A DNA stretch of 22,212 nt, taken from assembly GCA_026770615.1 (NCBI GenBank), contig MU631738.1, forward strand, positions 74,147 through 96,358, given 5' to 3'. The notes under the pieces are model-generated. The model ran no database searches and was not told the DNA's origin. It worked only from the letters and a program-made list of their open reading frames with translations. Numbering within the stretch: position 1 is the first letter of the stretch; every line of letters starts with the position of its first letter. This DNA is from Pavlovales sp. CCMP2436. Taxonomy: Eukaryota > Haptophyta > Pavlovophyceae > Pavlovales. Below, one piece after another: positions 1 through 7,399 of the stretch. Both the position numbers and the translations under genes were made by a program.

Positions 1-339
1 CCCCCCCCCCGCCCGCCCGCCCGCGCAGCAACAGAGTGAGCCGAGCTCACCACGCTCGCGCAGGCGTCCACACACTGCGACAAAAAGACGCGCACGCTCG
101 CCTTCGAGTGGCTCCAGGTCCTGGGCACGCGGTCCGAGCGCTTTTGTGCGCGCTGGACGTGGGCGCGCCTGACACTGGACGTGCACTCCACACAGCGCAC
201 TGAGGCGATCCACAGCGCGCTCTGCGAGATCATCAGCGCCTCAGACAAGCTAGCCAAGCTGCTCGAGAAACTCTCTGAGTTCGAGAAGATCCGCTTCGTT
301 CGCAAGTTTATTAGTGCGCACCGCCGCGTTCTCACGCAG

Positions 340-433
340 GTGAGGCTGCCCCGCCCCGCGCCTCTGACCATCGGCCACACGCGGATCCTCACTCAAACTC
401 TCTTCCGCGCACATTATTTTCCCCTGCACGTAG
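340..433 (+). other. Intron 1 of the MULE-type gene
   Basis: It starts GTGAGG after a complete CAG codon and ends TGCACGTAG before GACGCC. The join is phase 0 and gives VLTQ followed by DAGACVSIVV. Its length (94 bp) is typical of the other short introns here. Confidence 0.65.
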
Positions 434-496
434 GACGCCGGGGCGTGCGTCAGCATCGTGGTGCGCGACGAGCTCGCAAAGATCCTTGTGCCCGAG

Positions 497-948
497 GTGT
501 GCGCTAGCCTTTTTCTCTTTTTTATATATATATTTTTTTTCCCACAGAGTCATTACCTATTGGTCAACGTTTTTTTTGCTATAATAATAATAATAGTCTA
601 TGTCATATTTGCAGGAAAAAATCCTTGTTATAATTAAGAATTAAAGATTCCTCAAGCCAATATCATGATCTCTTCCTACTGCTCAAAATTCGTAATTCAC
701 CCGGGCTATTTGTAGCAAAAAAAAAGGCATCGCATCAGTAGTAGTAGTAATATTAATAGACGCAGCGATTCTAATTTAAGTGTAATACTAATATTACTAC
801 TACTGCTACATTACATTTTGCAATGTTTCCTATTGATATTATTAGTACTTTTATTGGTCATACTGATCGTGAGTAGATCCCAAGATTGCCCCTAAAATAT
901 ATGTATATATATATGAACTCACACTAGTACTAATGTACTTCCCATTAG
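497..948 (+). other. Long AT-rich intron 2 of the MULE-type gene with an internal hairpin
   Basis: A 452-bp phase-0 intron between ILVPE and ALERVRK, GTGTGC at the left and CCATTAG at the right. Unlike the exons it is very AT-rich, with ATATAT and poly-T tracts near both ends and TAG/TAA trinucleotide runs. Two arms around 738-753 and 788-805 (AGTAGTAGTAATATTA and its reverse complement) could form a stem of about 16 bp with a 35-nt loop. No coding potential seen. Confidence 0.55.
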
Positions 949-1729
949 GCGCTCGAGCGTGTCCGCAAGCAGGCATCGCTCGCCCCGCTCTACAAGATCG
1001 AGCGAATCTCAGATGATGACGATGTGCCCATCTCGCAGCGCGAGTACCGCGTGACGTACGTCGCCCCGCCGCAGGCTGCCCCGCAGGCGGTGGGCTCGTC
1101 TAGCGCGGAGGGGAGGAAGGCTGGCGCGGCTGTGGGCTCTGGGCCATTGCCAGGTGTGCTGGATGTGGTTGACGACGCCGTGCTTCTCGCCGACCATGGG
1201 ATCAACCAGCAGTGGTGCAGCGTCACGCACGTCGCGTCGCTCCGCAAATGGTATAGACCCCCCCCACCCCCGGCACACACACGCACGCCTCCCCCCCACC
1301 TACTAACACACACCCCCACCCCTCCCCCCCTCCCCCCTCGCAGCACGTGCCAGTAACCTAACTGCTCGGGCCTCCCATGTCGCCACCAGCTGGCGATCTG
1401 GAACTTCCTTTTGGCGACACACGACATGTCCGAGATCCACTCTCTCGCGTTCAACATCAAAAACACCATCACGCCCGTGTGGCTGCTAGAGTCGCACACC
1501 GTGCTCGTGGCTGCTGCAGCCGTCCGGACGCAGCAACGCGACATACTGCGTGCCACCCTGGCGGGCCGCAGTCACGGGTAAGGCGCTCGCAACAACTTCA
1601 CCCGCTCGGAGCTCGTGGCGTACGCGCTCGCGCAATGTCGCCCCATCGCCGAGTTGTACGCGGGCAGCGAGGAGGTCATCGACAAACTCGTCGCACACAT
1701 GCTCAAGTTTAAGCACCTCGCCCCAAAAG

Positions 1730-1833
1730 GTACGCACGGCTCTGCTCCCAGCCTGCGCCGCGCGCTCGCGCTTGTTGTGACACTGACGCTGATCTTGCTC
1801 AATCGACGCGCCTGCATGTGCTTTGCGGCACAG
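1730..1833 (+). repeat. Twin intron copy A (introner-like)
   Basis: A 104-bp intron, phase 1, beginning GTACGCACGGCTCTGCTC and ending TTTGCGGCACAG. It is about 90% identical, border to border, to the next intron at 1954-2055. The flanking exons are not similar beyond a few bases, so the intron itself, not a larger block, appears to be the copied unit. That is what introner elements look like in some algae. Confidence 0.6.
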
Positions 1834-1953
1834 GTGCGTCACAACGCTCCAAAAAGGCAGTCGAGTTTGCTCTGCAGCTTGTCGAGGAGAATGAGGAGGA
1901 GGCTGCGTTCACGGAGGCTTTGGGCGAAGCTGGGCCTTCGGGGCGGCAGAACG

Positions 1954-2055
1954 GTACGCACGGCTCTGCTCCCAGCCTGCGCCGCGCGCTCGCGATTGTT
2001 GTGACACTGACGCTGATCTCTCACCCGACGCGCCTGCATGTGGTTTGCGGTACAG
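1954..2055 (+). repeat. Twin intron copy B (introner-like)
   Basis: A 102-bp intron, also phase 1, starting with the same 41 bases as copy A and ending TTTGCGGTACAG. The following exon starts GTGCG, as after copy A. The two copies differ by a handful of substitutions and a small indel around the middle-right part (copy A CTTGCTCAAT, copy B CTCTCACC). Confidence 0.6.
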
Positions 2056-2261
2056 GTGCGAAAAAGCGCCCCAACCCGCTAGCCGAGGCTGCGCGGGAGG
2101 TCGAGGAGGAGGATGAGGAGGAGGAGGCTGTCCGTTCGGGCCGTTCGGGATTGCAGGACCCACCCCCGCTAGCTGGCACCATTTTGAACCCAAAAACGAA
2201 GCCCATGTCCGGGAAGCCGAAGCAGAAGCGCAACAAGGGCGCTCACGAGAGCAGCCGCTGA

Positions 2262-2472
2262 TGTGATGGCCCACTGACGTGCATGGCCCGCACTTAGTCT
2301 TACGTGTCTGCGATGTGCTACCTTAGATTAAGATTCTTTATTGGTGCAAAGTTAACTAGTTCATTGTTACAATCGGAGCATAATGTAAATAATTAAGTCA
2401 CATAATAATTAAACCAGACTACACTTACAGGCTGCTAAGTTTGATTACTTGTTAGTTACTAGGCGACTCGCA
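2262..2472. other. AT-rich spacer between convergent MULE-related genes
   Basis: Shared 3' region of the two converging genes. It contains AT-rich runs such as TTAGATTAAGATTCTTTATTG and AATAATTAAGTCACATAATAATT but no gene, RNA or clear polyadenylation signal I can defend. Confidence 0.4.
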
Positions 2473-3257
2473 CTACCACGTGAGCGTCATTTCGAACTCG
2501 TGCCGCGAGTGCGCGTCGTTCACGTGGAGCACCGTCCTACCTGCTTGGTGTCCTCGAGGTGGAAGCGGAAGTTGCACTTAGACCCATGCTCGCTCATGCA
2601 CGATGATTTCCGCACGCCCGTCGACAGCGAGCTCGTCGCCTTGCTGAACGAGCAGTAGAGGTAGCCCTTGCGGCCAGTTTTGGTCGTGGCCGCCCTGAGC
2701 TCGCCGCACTTGACGAGCTTGAAGCCCTTGATCGACGCCCACTGTTGCAGCGCAGCTCTTGCATGCTCGAAGGACTCCCACGGACCCTCCAACAGGTCGG
2801 TGGGGCGGTCGATCACATTGCTAATCTGCGCGTTGACCGTCTCGAAGGTGCGGCGCACATCTACGGGCGCCAGGGGTTCCTCGGCCGGCGTCTTGCGATG
2901 CGTCCCCGGCGCGAGCGACGTGCGGAGCGGCGACGATCCTGCGGACGGCGAGCGGGGGCGGAGCGTCTCGAGGCGCGGCGATCTGAGCGGCGACGCAGCC
3001 CGCAGCGGCGACGCAGCAAGCGGGCTGCGTCGCAACGACGAGCGGAGTGGCGACACCGTCGACAAAGGGAGCGACGAGCGGCCCGGCGACAGCGCCGGCG
3101 GTCGCGCCGGCGAAGCCTCGCGCGACAGCGACGAGCGGCGCAGCGAGAGGGGCGAGAGGGGCGACTCGGCCACCGGCGCGCTCCTGCCAAAGATCCCACG
3201 CCCGAACCCGGCGAACATCGCGCTCGCGTGATCTCTGCGCACAGTGCCCTGGGTCAA
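2473..3257 (-). pseudogene. FAR1/WRKY-GCM1-like DNA-binding domain protein with Ser-Pro-rich N-terminus, frameshifted
   Basis: The minus-strand frame from ATG at 3257 gives 245 residues. Residues ~20-120 are a low-complexity basic region with many SPLR/SPLS motifs, probably disordered and nuclear. Residues ~160-240 resemble the FAR1-type DNA-binding domain that opens MULE transposases: WESFEHARAALQQWASIKGF, then YLYCSF, then CMSEHGSKCNFRFHLE. The last zinc ligands (DAHSRHEF) are in the next frame after a one-base slip near 2533, where the family has a conserved Trp. Stop is at 2473-2475. No catalytic core follows. It converges tail to tail with the SWIM-bearing transposase relic, so the two may be halves of related elements. 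It could also be a domesticated regulator. Domain call moderately sure; broken state likely. Confidence 0.55.
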
Positions 3258-3295
3258 CGATCTCCGATTAGTACGCTGTCGCGGAGATCGTCTCT

Positions 3296-3352
3296 GAATT
3301 AGACCGTCTCGAGCTAGTTATTCCGAGACCGTCTCGGAATTAGACGGTCTCG
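3296..3352. repeat. Direct and inverted repeats with GACCGTCTC core
   Basis: GAATTAGACCGTCTCG (3296-3311) recurs with one change as GAATTAGACGGTCTCG (3337-3352). Between them lies the perfect palindrome TTCCGAGACCGTCTCGGAA (3321-3339). It sits just upstream of both the minus-strand FAR1-like gene and the plus-strand zinc finger gene, so it could be a regulatory site or a transposon end. Confidence 0.5.
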
Positions 3353-3444
3353 CATTACGGAAGCCGGCTTCGGCTCACGGTTTTCGGGCGTGCTCAGCTC
3401 TCGGATCGCCCACCTCTCGCGCAGCTCGGCGCTTCGACATTCTC

Positions 3445-3881
3445 ATGTCTGAGGGCGAGGAGATCGATGACCCGGATAAGCTGCCGACACGCTACGCGGT
3501 CAGCGAGGTCCAGTACGCGTTCAAGGAGTTCGAGAGCTCAAATAACAACGAGCGCGTGCTGTGCCCGACCTGCCTCAAGAAGTTCATTGAGGGGAAGCTA
3601 CGCGCGGCTGACGTCTTCCAGGGCCGCAAGAACAATCTGATTGCGCCTAAGAGGCACATCAATCAGATGCACAACTCTGTCTACTCAATTACCGCTGCAA
3701 CAGGATGAAGCGGCGCGACGAATGGCTCGTTAAGTGATAGAAGTACCCGGCGAGCCAGAAGAACACGTGGGAGCGGTTTTTGCACCTCATGACGAGCGAG
3801 CTCCGAGATCTAGCCAACGACCTCAAGCGCCGCGTGACGGGCGTTCCTCACATCGTCGATTCCGACGAAGATGACGAGTAG
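3445..3881 (+). pseudogene. Small zinc finger-chromodomain protein, broken
   Basis: ATG at 3445 opens an 87-residue frame with an acidic start and a likely zinc finger: CPTC near residue 40, RHINQMH near residue 70 (BED-like). It ends in TGA at 3706. The overlapping frame 3 (about 3684-3881) gives a chromodomain: NYRCNRMKRRDEWLVK, two stops (TGA TAG at 3735-3740), then KYPASQKNTWERF and an acidic tail DSDEDDE before TAG. This aligns without gaps to the intact chromodomain at 6179-6442 (KYRFNNRAWRDEWQIKW). The TGA falls where family members have Trp of the aromatic cage. A frameshift at about 3680-3700 and two nonsense codons separate the parts. Chromodomains read methylated histone H3; they also occur in retrotransposon integrases, so this may be a mobile-element fragment. 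Confidence 0.6.
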
Positions 3882-4011
3882 CCAGCTTTAAGCTCACTCA
3901 CTCAGTTCAGTTCAGCCAGTCAGTCTAATTATTTTTTATTTTATAGAGAGATTGGCTACCGTGCTATATTATTATTACTGCGCGTACTTTATATTCTTAA
4001 CGGCTAACGCA

Positions 4012-4201
4012 AGGCGGCCTACGGCCGCTAGTCTGCGGCCGGCTGCCACTACAGACTGGGCCCTGCGGGCCCAGTCTAAGGGCACTGCGCGCCCTCAGAC
4101 TGGCGGCTGGGCGGGGGCTGCGCCTCCGCCAAAAACTCTGAGACTGGGGCTACGCCCCATTCCCAAAAAGCCGAGACTGGCGCCAGCCGCGGCTGGCGCA
4201 A
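4012..4201. repeat. Row of short-loop GC hairpins spaced by AGACTGG
   Basis: Four or more consecutive inverted repeats. The best is AGACTGGGCCC-TGC-GGGCCCAGTCT (4053-4077, perfect 11-bp arms). Others are GCGGGGGC-TGC-GCCTCCGC, TGGGGC-TAC-GCCCCA and GCGCCAGCC-GC-GGCTGGCGC. Each has a 2-3 base loop, and the word AGACTGG recurs between stems. The overlapping open frame is a by-product of composition. Confidence 0.6.
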
Positions 4202-4434
4202 AAAGGAAGATATTCCTGCCCGGCCTTGATGCCGGCCAAGGGCTATTCGATGTGCAATTGTGGCACGACTACGCTGGCTAAGCACATTAAGCGCCATATC
4301 GAATGGTGCGTCCAGCACAGGGGCGTGCAGTCACGGGCGCAGGGGTGCAGGTGACCCGTTCAGCTTCCAGGTTGCTGACAACATCGAGGATGCCGACCTG
4401 CGCGATGAGGATATCAGCCAGTAGAATCGTCCCC
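4196..4434 (+). pseudogene. Possible BED-like zinc finger remnant
   Basis: A frame starting after the hairpins reads YSCPALMPAKGYSMCNCG and then TLAKHIKRHIEWC, which has C-x-C and H-x4-H spacing reminiscent of BED or C2H2 fingers, and stops at a TGA near 4350. Another frame then gives an acidic tail (ADNIEDADLRDEDISQ) ending in TAG at 4422. The layout, finger then acidic end, is like the gene at 3445-3881. There is no clear start codon. Weak call. Confidence 0.25.
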
Positions 4435-4853
4435 AATCAGATGCAGGCAGGTCCATCGCGAGCTTGACGCGCTACGCGCCCGCTGTCGGGCACGGCTGCT
4501 CACCGCTCACACCGGCTGCAGGCGGGCTCAGCACGCTCGGAGCGCATAGTACGACACCCACCGCGACCCACCGCGCTAAGCGAGCTGGACGGTTTCATCG
4601 CGTTCGGGGTGAGCAGCTCGACGCCCGCCACGCTGGGCCGGACATTAGTTATTATGTTTCAAAAGTTCGTAACTAATGACATGGTTTTGGCCATAACTCC
4701 TGGCCAACAACTCTGTTGGCTCTAAAATTTTGAGGATTCGTTCAATAGGGCCGTGCGCATCTTACACGGCTGCAAACGTGCGCGACAGTACGCGCGCGCT
4801 GCGCGCGCGCGCACGCGTGTGCCCCCGAGGGGGGCGCTGCCTGGCTCGCCACC
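4435..4853. other. No gene recognised
   Basis: Mostly GC-rich sequence with an AT-rich patch near 4645-4740. A small hairpin TTGGCCATAACTCCTGGCCAA lies at about 4685-4705, followed by a CGCGCG run near 4788-4812. No open frame here has homology I recognise. Confidence 0.35.
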
Positions 4854-5410
4854 ATGATGTTGCTCTTCGCCACCATGCTATTGCTTCTGTCACGTGCTGT
4901 GACGGGCGCTGTTTCGCGCGGTTGCGAGCAGCACACAGAGACGTCGCTCAAGGCTACCAAGGCTACGACGACGATGCTGCTTCCTGCGGCCACCGCAGTG
5001 TGCGCGCTCGCAGCGGCGCGATGCTGTCCACTCGAGGTACTCGCTGGCACCTCTCGACCACCCGTCTCGCTCGGGTCCTCAAGTGGATGTGCATCGCGTG
5101 CTGCGGAGGGCGCTGCTGCGCGCGGCGGCGGGCCGCACGCGGAAACGCCGCTCAAAGCTACCAAGGCTACGACGATGCTGCTCCCTGCGGCCGCCGCAGT
5201 GTGCGCGCTCGCAGCGTCGCGATGCTGTCCACTTGAGGTACTCGCTGGCACCTCTCGACCACCCGTCTCGCTCGGGTTCTCAAGTGGATGTGCGTCGCGC
5301 GCTTGCGGAGGGCGCTTCTGCGCGCGGCGGCGGGTCGCACACGGAGACGCCGCTCAAGGCTACCAAGGCTACGAAGACGATGCTGCTCCCTGCGGCCGCC
5401 ACGGCAGGGC
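4853..5410. repeat. Three tandem copies of a ~203-bp repeat
   Basis: The anchor GCTACCAAGGCTACGA occurs at 4953, 5157 and 5359, giving periods of 204 and 202 bp. Copies share GCCGCAGTGTGCGCGCTCGC, GATGCTGTCCACT and CACCTCTCGACCACCCGTCT. The first copy has a diverged left part and the third ends early. Confidence 0.8.
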
Positions 5411-5495
5411 TGCGGCGGCCGAGGCGCGGCCGAGGCGGGGCGTGGGGGCCGGGGCGCACACACTCACACCCTTTGGTGTGAGTGCTGGTGCATGA
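4854..5495 (+). CDS. Repetitive putative secreted protein of unknown function
   Basis: ATGATG at 4854 in a CACC context opens 213 codons. The first ~19 residues (MMLLFATMLLLLSRAVTGA) look like a signal peptide. The body repeats a 68-residue unit with CALAA-RCCPLEV and TSRPPVSLG motifs. Comparing the first two units, roughly five of nine single-base differences fall in third codon positions of this frame and are silent, and frame 2 gains a stop in unit 2 (CGA to TGA). This mildly supports coding in this frame. The third unit is 1-2 bases off, so the frame changes and the tail (Ala/Arg-rich) may be spurious. I recognise no family; a non-coding satellite is the alternative. Confidence 0.3.
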   Translation: MMLLFATMLLLLSRAVTGAVSRGCEQHTETSLKATKATTTMLLPAATAVCALAAARCCPLEVLAGTSRPPVSLGSSSGCASRAAEGAAARGGGPHAETPLKATKATTMLLPAAAAVCALAASRCCPLEVLAGTSRPPVSLGFSSGCASRACGGRFCARRRVAHGDAAQGYQGYEDDAAPCGRHGRAAAAEARPRRGVGAGAHTLTPFGVSAGA

Positions 5496-5742
5496 GGGTT
5501 TGGGTCGATCGCTCGACCTTAGCCTGACGTCGACCAAGCCAGTGACTGAAAAGCACCTGTCGAACCATGCTGAGCCGCTAATATATATAGTTGAATAAGT
5601 TACAATAAAACACAAACGGCGTACGCACGAGTCCCGCGCCACTAACTTACACCCATGGGGACCCCGGAGGGGCCGCGGGGGGGCCTGGGCCCGGGGGCCC
5701 GGGGCCCCGGCCGACCGGCCCGCGGATATTCCCCGTGCGTTA
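5496..5742. other. Gene-free spacer with GC palindromes
   Basis: It begins after a perfect hairpin CACTCACACC-CTTT-GGTGTGAGTG (about 5461-5484). An AT-rich stretch with ATATATATAG follows, then a very GC-rich palindromic stretch around 5655-5725 (for example GGGCCCGGGGGCCC). No coding sequence seen. Confidence 0.4.
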
Positions 5743-5903
5743 CTGGGGATCGCGGGCAATAAGAAACCGTCGTGTTAAGAAACTGAGCCTCGTTTTTTAG
5801 CTCTTCAATAGTAATTTTAACCGAAATTTAACCATTGTTTGTACATAATTTGCTAAGAAACTCAGCCTCAAAACCCGCCGTTCTTATTGCCCGCGATCCC
5901 CTG
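5743..5903. mobile_element. MITE copy 1, TA target duplication, Tc1/mariner-like ends
   Basis: A 161-bp non-coding element flanked by TA on both sides (5741-5742 and 5904-5905). The right end read inward is CAGGGGATCGCGGGCAATAA; the left end is the same with one change (CTGGGG). Internally TAAGAAACTGAGCCTC and TAAGAAACTCAGCCTC form a sub-terminal direct repeat. TA duplications and CAG-starting ends fit the Tc1/mariner/pogo group. No transposase is encoded, so it would depend on a related enzyme elsewhere. Confidence 0.8.
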
Positions 5904-5919
5904 TACGCCTTTTCTAAGA

Positions 5920-6115
5920 GCCGGGGGGGGGGGCGCAGCTCCCCCCCACACTGGGGGGTCAGTGTGAGGCGGGAGCGGAGACCCCGCCGCTCAGCGGCCT
6001 CAGTGTAGGCGGGGACGCGCATCGCCCCCACACTGACGATTTCAGCCTCAAGGTGGCATAGGCGTGAGCGGCGGCCGTAGGCCGCCACCGCAGCCGCCCA
6101 CCCAATAATGTTTAT
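5920..6115. repeat. CAGTGTG hairpin cluster
   Basis: A poly-G run is followed by nested inverted repeats: CACACTG-GGGGGT-CAGTGTG near 5946-5965 and CAGTGTAGGCGGGG paired with CCCCCACACTG near 6000-6034, then GGCGGCCGTAGGCCGCC near 6070-6086. The word CCAGTGTG returns twice at 6811-6839, beyond the chromodomain. No coding signal. Confidence 0.5.
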
Positions 6116-6178
6116 TTTGGCCTAATTGCGCAAATACAATCAATGTAGGCAACTTAAAGTTCTTGATATCGTCGATCA

Positions 6179-6442
6179 TCAGCAATTGGAATCATCGATG
6201 ATAGCCGGGCGGGGGCGAATTGCGCTAGCCTTGAGGCCCTGCGCAACTGCTACGAGGTCGTCCGTCAGGTTCTCGAGCGGCACCCACGAGTTCTTGCTCG
6301 CTGGGTAGCCCTGCCACTTGATCTGCCACTCGTCGCGCCACGCCCGATTGTTGAAGCGATACTTGACGATCTTCTCGACCACCCACGGATCGTCCACGTC
6401 GGCATCGGGCGCAGGCGGCCTCCCTTGTCTCTTTCTTCCATC
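6179..6442 (-). pseudogene. Chromodomain protein fragment
   Basis: Reading the minus strand, DPWVVEKIVKYRFNNRAWR is followed by DEWQIKWQGYPASKNSWVPL and ENLTDDLV, a complete chromodomain with the aromatic positions (Tyr/Trp/Trp) intact; the stop follows IIDDSNC. Chromodomains bind methylated histone tails or target integrases to heterochromatin. A basic linker (GRKRQGRPP) precedes it. The nearest upstream ATG (about 6446) is one frame off, and the frame is closed by TAA at about 6478, so either an upstream exon is unseen or the gene is frameshifted. It is homologous to the broken chromodomain at 3684-3881 on the other strand. It lies between the two inverted MITE copies. The domain is sure; gene limits are not. 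Confidence 0.65.
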
Positions 6443-6522
6443 GCTTCGTCGAAGCGTACAGTAACGAACTTTATTTTAATAATTAAATCAATGGAAACAA
6501 GCGACGATGGGCCCAAGGTCTT

Positions 6523-6530
6523 CTTTTATA
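6523..6530 (-). promoter_or_regulatory. Candidate TATA box upstream of the chromodomain fragment
   Basis: On the minus strand TATAAAAG occurs here, about 80 bp before the first ATG on that strand. The same 12-base word (TATAAAAGAAGA) recurs at 6649-6660. A TATA role is inferred from the match to the consensus and its position only. Confidence 0.35.
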
Positions 6531-6915
6531 CTAATGTAGGTGGATTTGAGCTGGCGGTACGTTTCAAGTTCAAGTCAGGCTGATCTTAGCGCTCCAACGC
6601 AGGCTCCTACGCGCTACGCCGAAGTGGGAAGCTGGTAGAAGTGGTGTGTCTTCTTTTATACAATAAAAAGAATCGGTGGGTGCTTCACTACCGGGTGTTG
6701 CTAGTATGAATAGCTATATTAGCTAAATTAGCCTGTATATGTAGTATGTACGCGTTCAAGCTAGCTATTAGCTTGTATGTGACAAACATATTACTAACTT
6801 GTCACATAGTCCAGTGTGCCCCCTCAAAAGCCCCAGTGTGTGGCCGCCGATGGGAGGGGTCGGTAGGTCATTTGAGGAAAATTTCAGCCCGGCGGCGGCC
6901 CTGGAGACCCAATTA
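6531..6915. other. No gene recognised
   Basis: Mixed composition with a second TATAAAAGAAGA word (minus strand, 6649-6660), an AT-rich tract with repeated TAGCTA/TAGCTTG words at 6705-6790, and CCAGTGTG words at 6811-6839. No open frame with recognisable features. Confidence 0.35.
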
Positions 6916-7082
6916 CAGCGGATCGCGGGCAAAAAGAACGGCGGGTTTTGAGGCTAAGGCTGAGTTTCTTAGCAAATTGCATACAAGCAATGATTAAACT
7001 TTGATTAAACTTACTATTGAAGGGCTAAAAAACGAGACTCAGTTTCTTAACACGACGGTTTCGTATTGCCCGCGATCCCCTG
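6916..7082. mobile_element. MITE copy 2, inverted relative to copy 1
   Basis: A 167-bp element with TA on both sides (6914-6915, 7083-7084). Its reverse complement matches copy 1 along its whole length, including CGTCGTGTTAAGAAACTGAG and CTCAAAACCCGCCGTTCTT. Ends are CAGCGGATCGCGGG (left) and CAGGGGATCGCGGG (right, inward). It differs by scattered substitutions and an extra 6 bases (GAGGCTAAGGCTGAG against GAGGCTGAG). Confidence 0.8.
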
Positions 7083-7399
7083 TAGAGGCAAATGGAGACA
7101 GTGTGTACCTGGCCTGGATTGCATAGGATCCGGATTGGGTCGAAATCCAAATTAGTGGCCAGTCCGGGGGGAAATTGCAAAAAAATGCGGTAAAAATCCT
7201 CCTGAATAACTCACGAACCCCGGATGATCTTGCGCGCGGCCTCGGTCTCCAATAACTCGACGTGGCCGAGCGCAGTCGTCTCGCGATTCTGCTGCAGCCA
7301 ATTTGCACATTGCGGAGCGTCCACGCCCGGGCACAGCGTGCGGTCCCACGCACCGTATGCGCATAGAAGCTGAGTGACTGGGAGAAACTTGCACACGAC

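Larger units (their letters stand above)
64..2261 (+). pseudogene. MULE-type (FAR1/Mutator-like) transposase, C-terminal part with SWIM zinc finger, 5' truncated by window edge
   Basis: MULE transposases catalyse cut-and-paste transposition in the nucleus. Only the region after the DDE core is present. Exons inferred from frame continuity and GT-AG borders: about 64-339, 434-496, 949-1250, 1344-1729, 1834-1953, 2056-2261 (TGA). The first exon holds the family signature HSTQRTEAIHSAL (like 'T.R.ES.NS'). Exon 4 opens with a SWIM finger, C-T-C then GLPCRH, followed by QLAIWNFLL, spaced as in FAR1-type proteins. The tail is acidic, then Lys/Arg-rich, suggesting nuclear targeting. In-frame TAA codons lie at 1354 (inside the finger) and 1579, so the copy is probably dead, unless short undetected introns or assembly errors explain them. 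The exon 3/4 splice (phase 2, 1250 to 1344) keeps frame exactly. The family call is firm; activity is doubtful. Confidence 0.75.

Noticed and set aside
990..1556. 188-residue minus ORF across the MULE-type exons
   Set aside because: Plus strand carries the SWIM finger and phased exons; the minus frame is an antisense shadow with Gly/Val runs from an intron's poly-C.
1344..3740. Alternative genetic code (TAA/TAG read as Gln)
   Set aside because: TGA also interrupts several frames, intact frames in the window end at ordinary stops, and the interrupted genes carry frameshifts too; decay is simpler.
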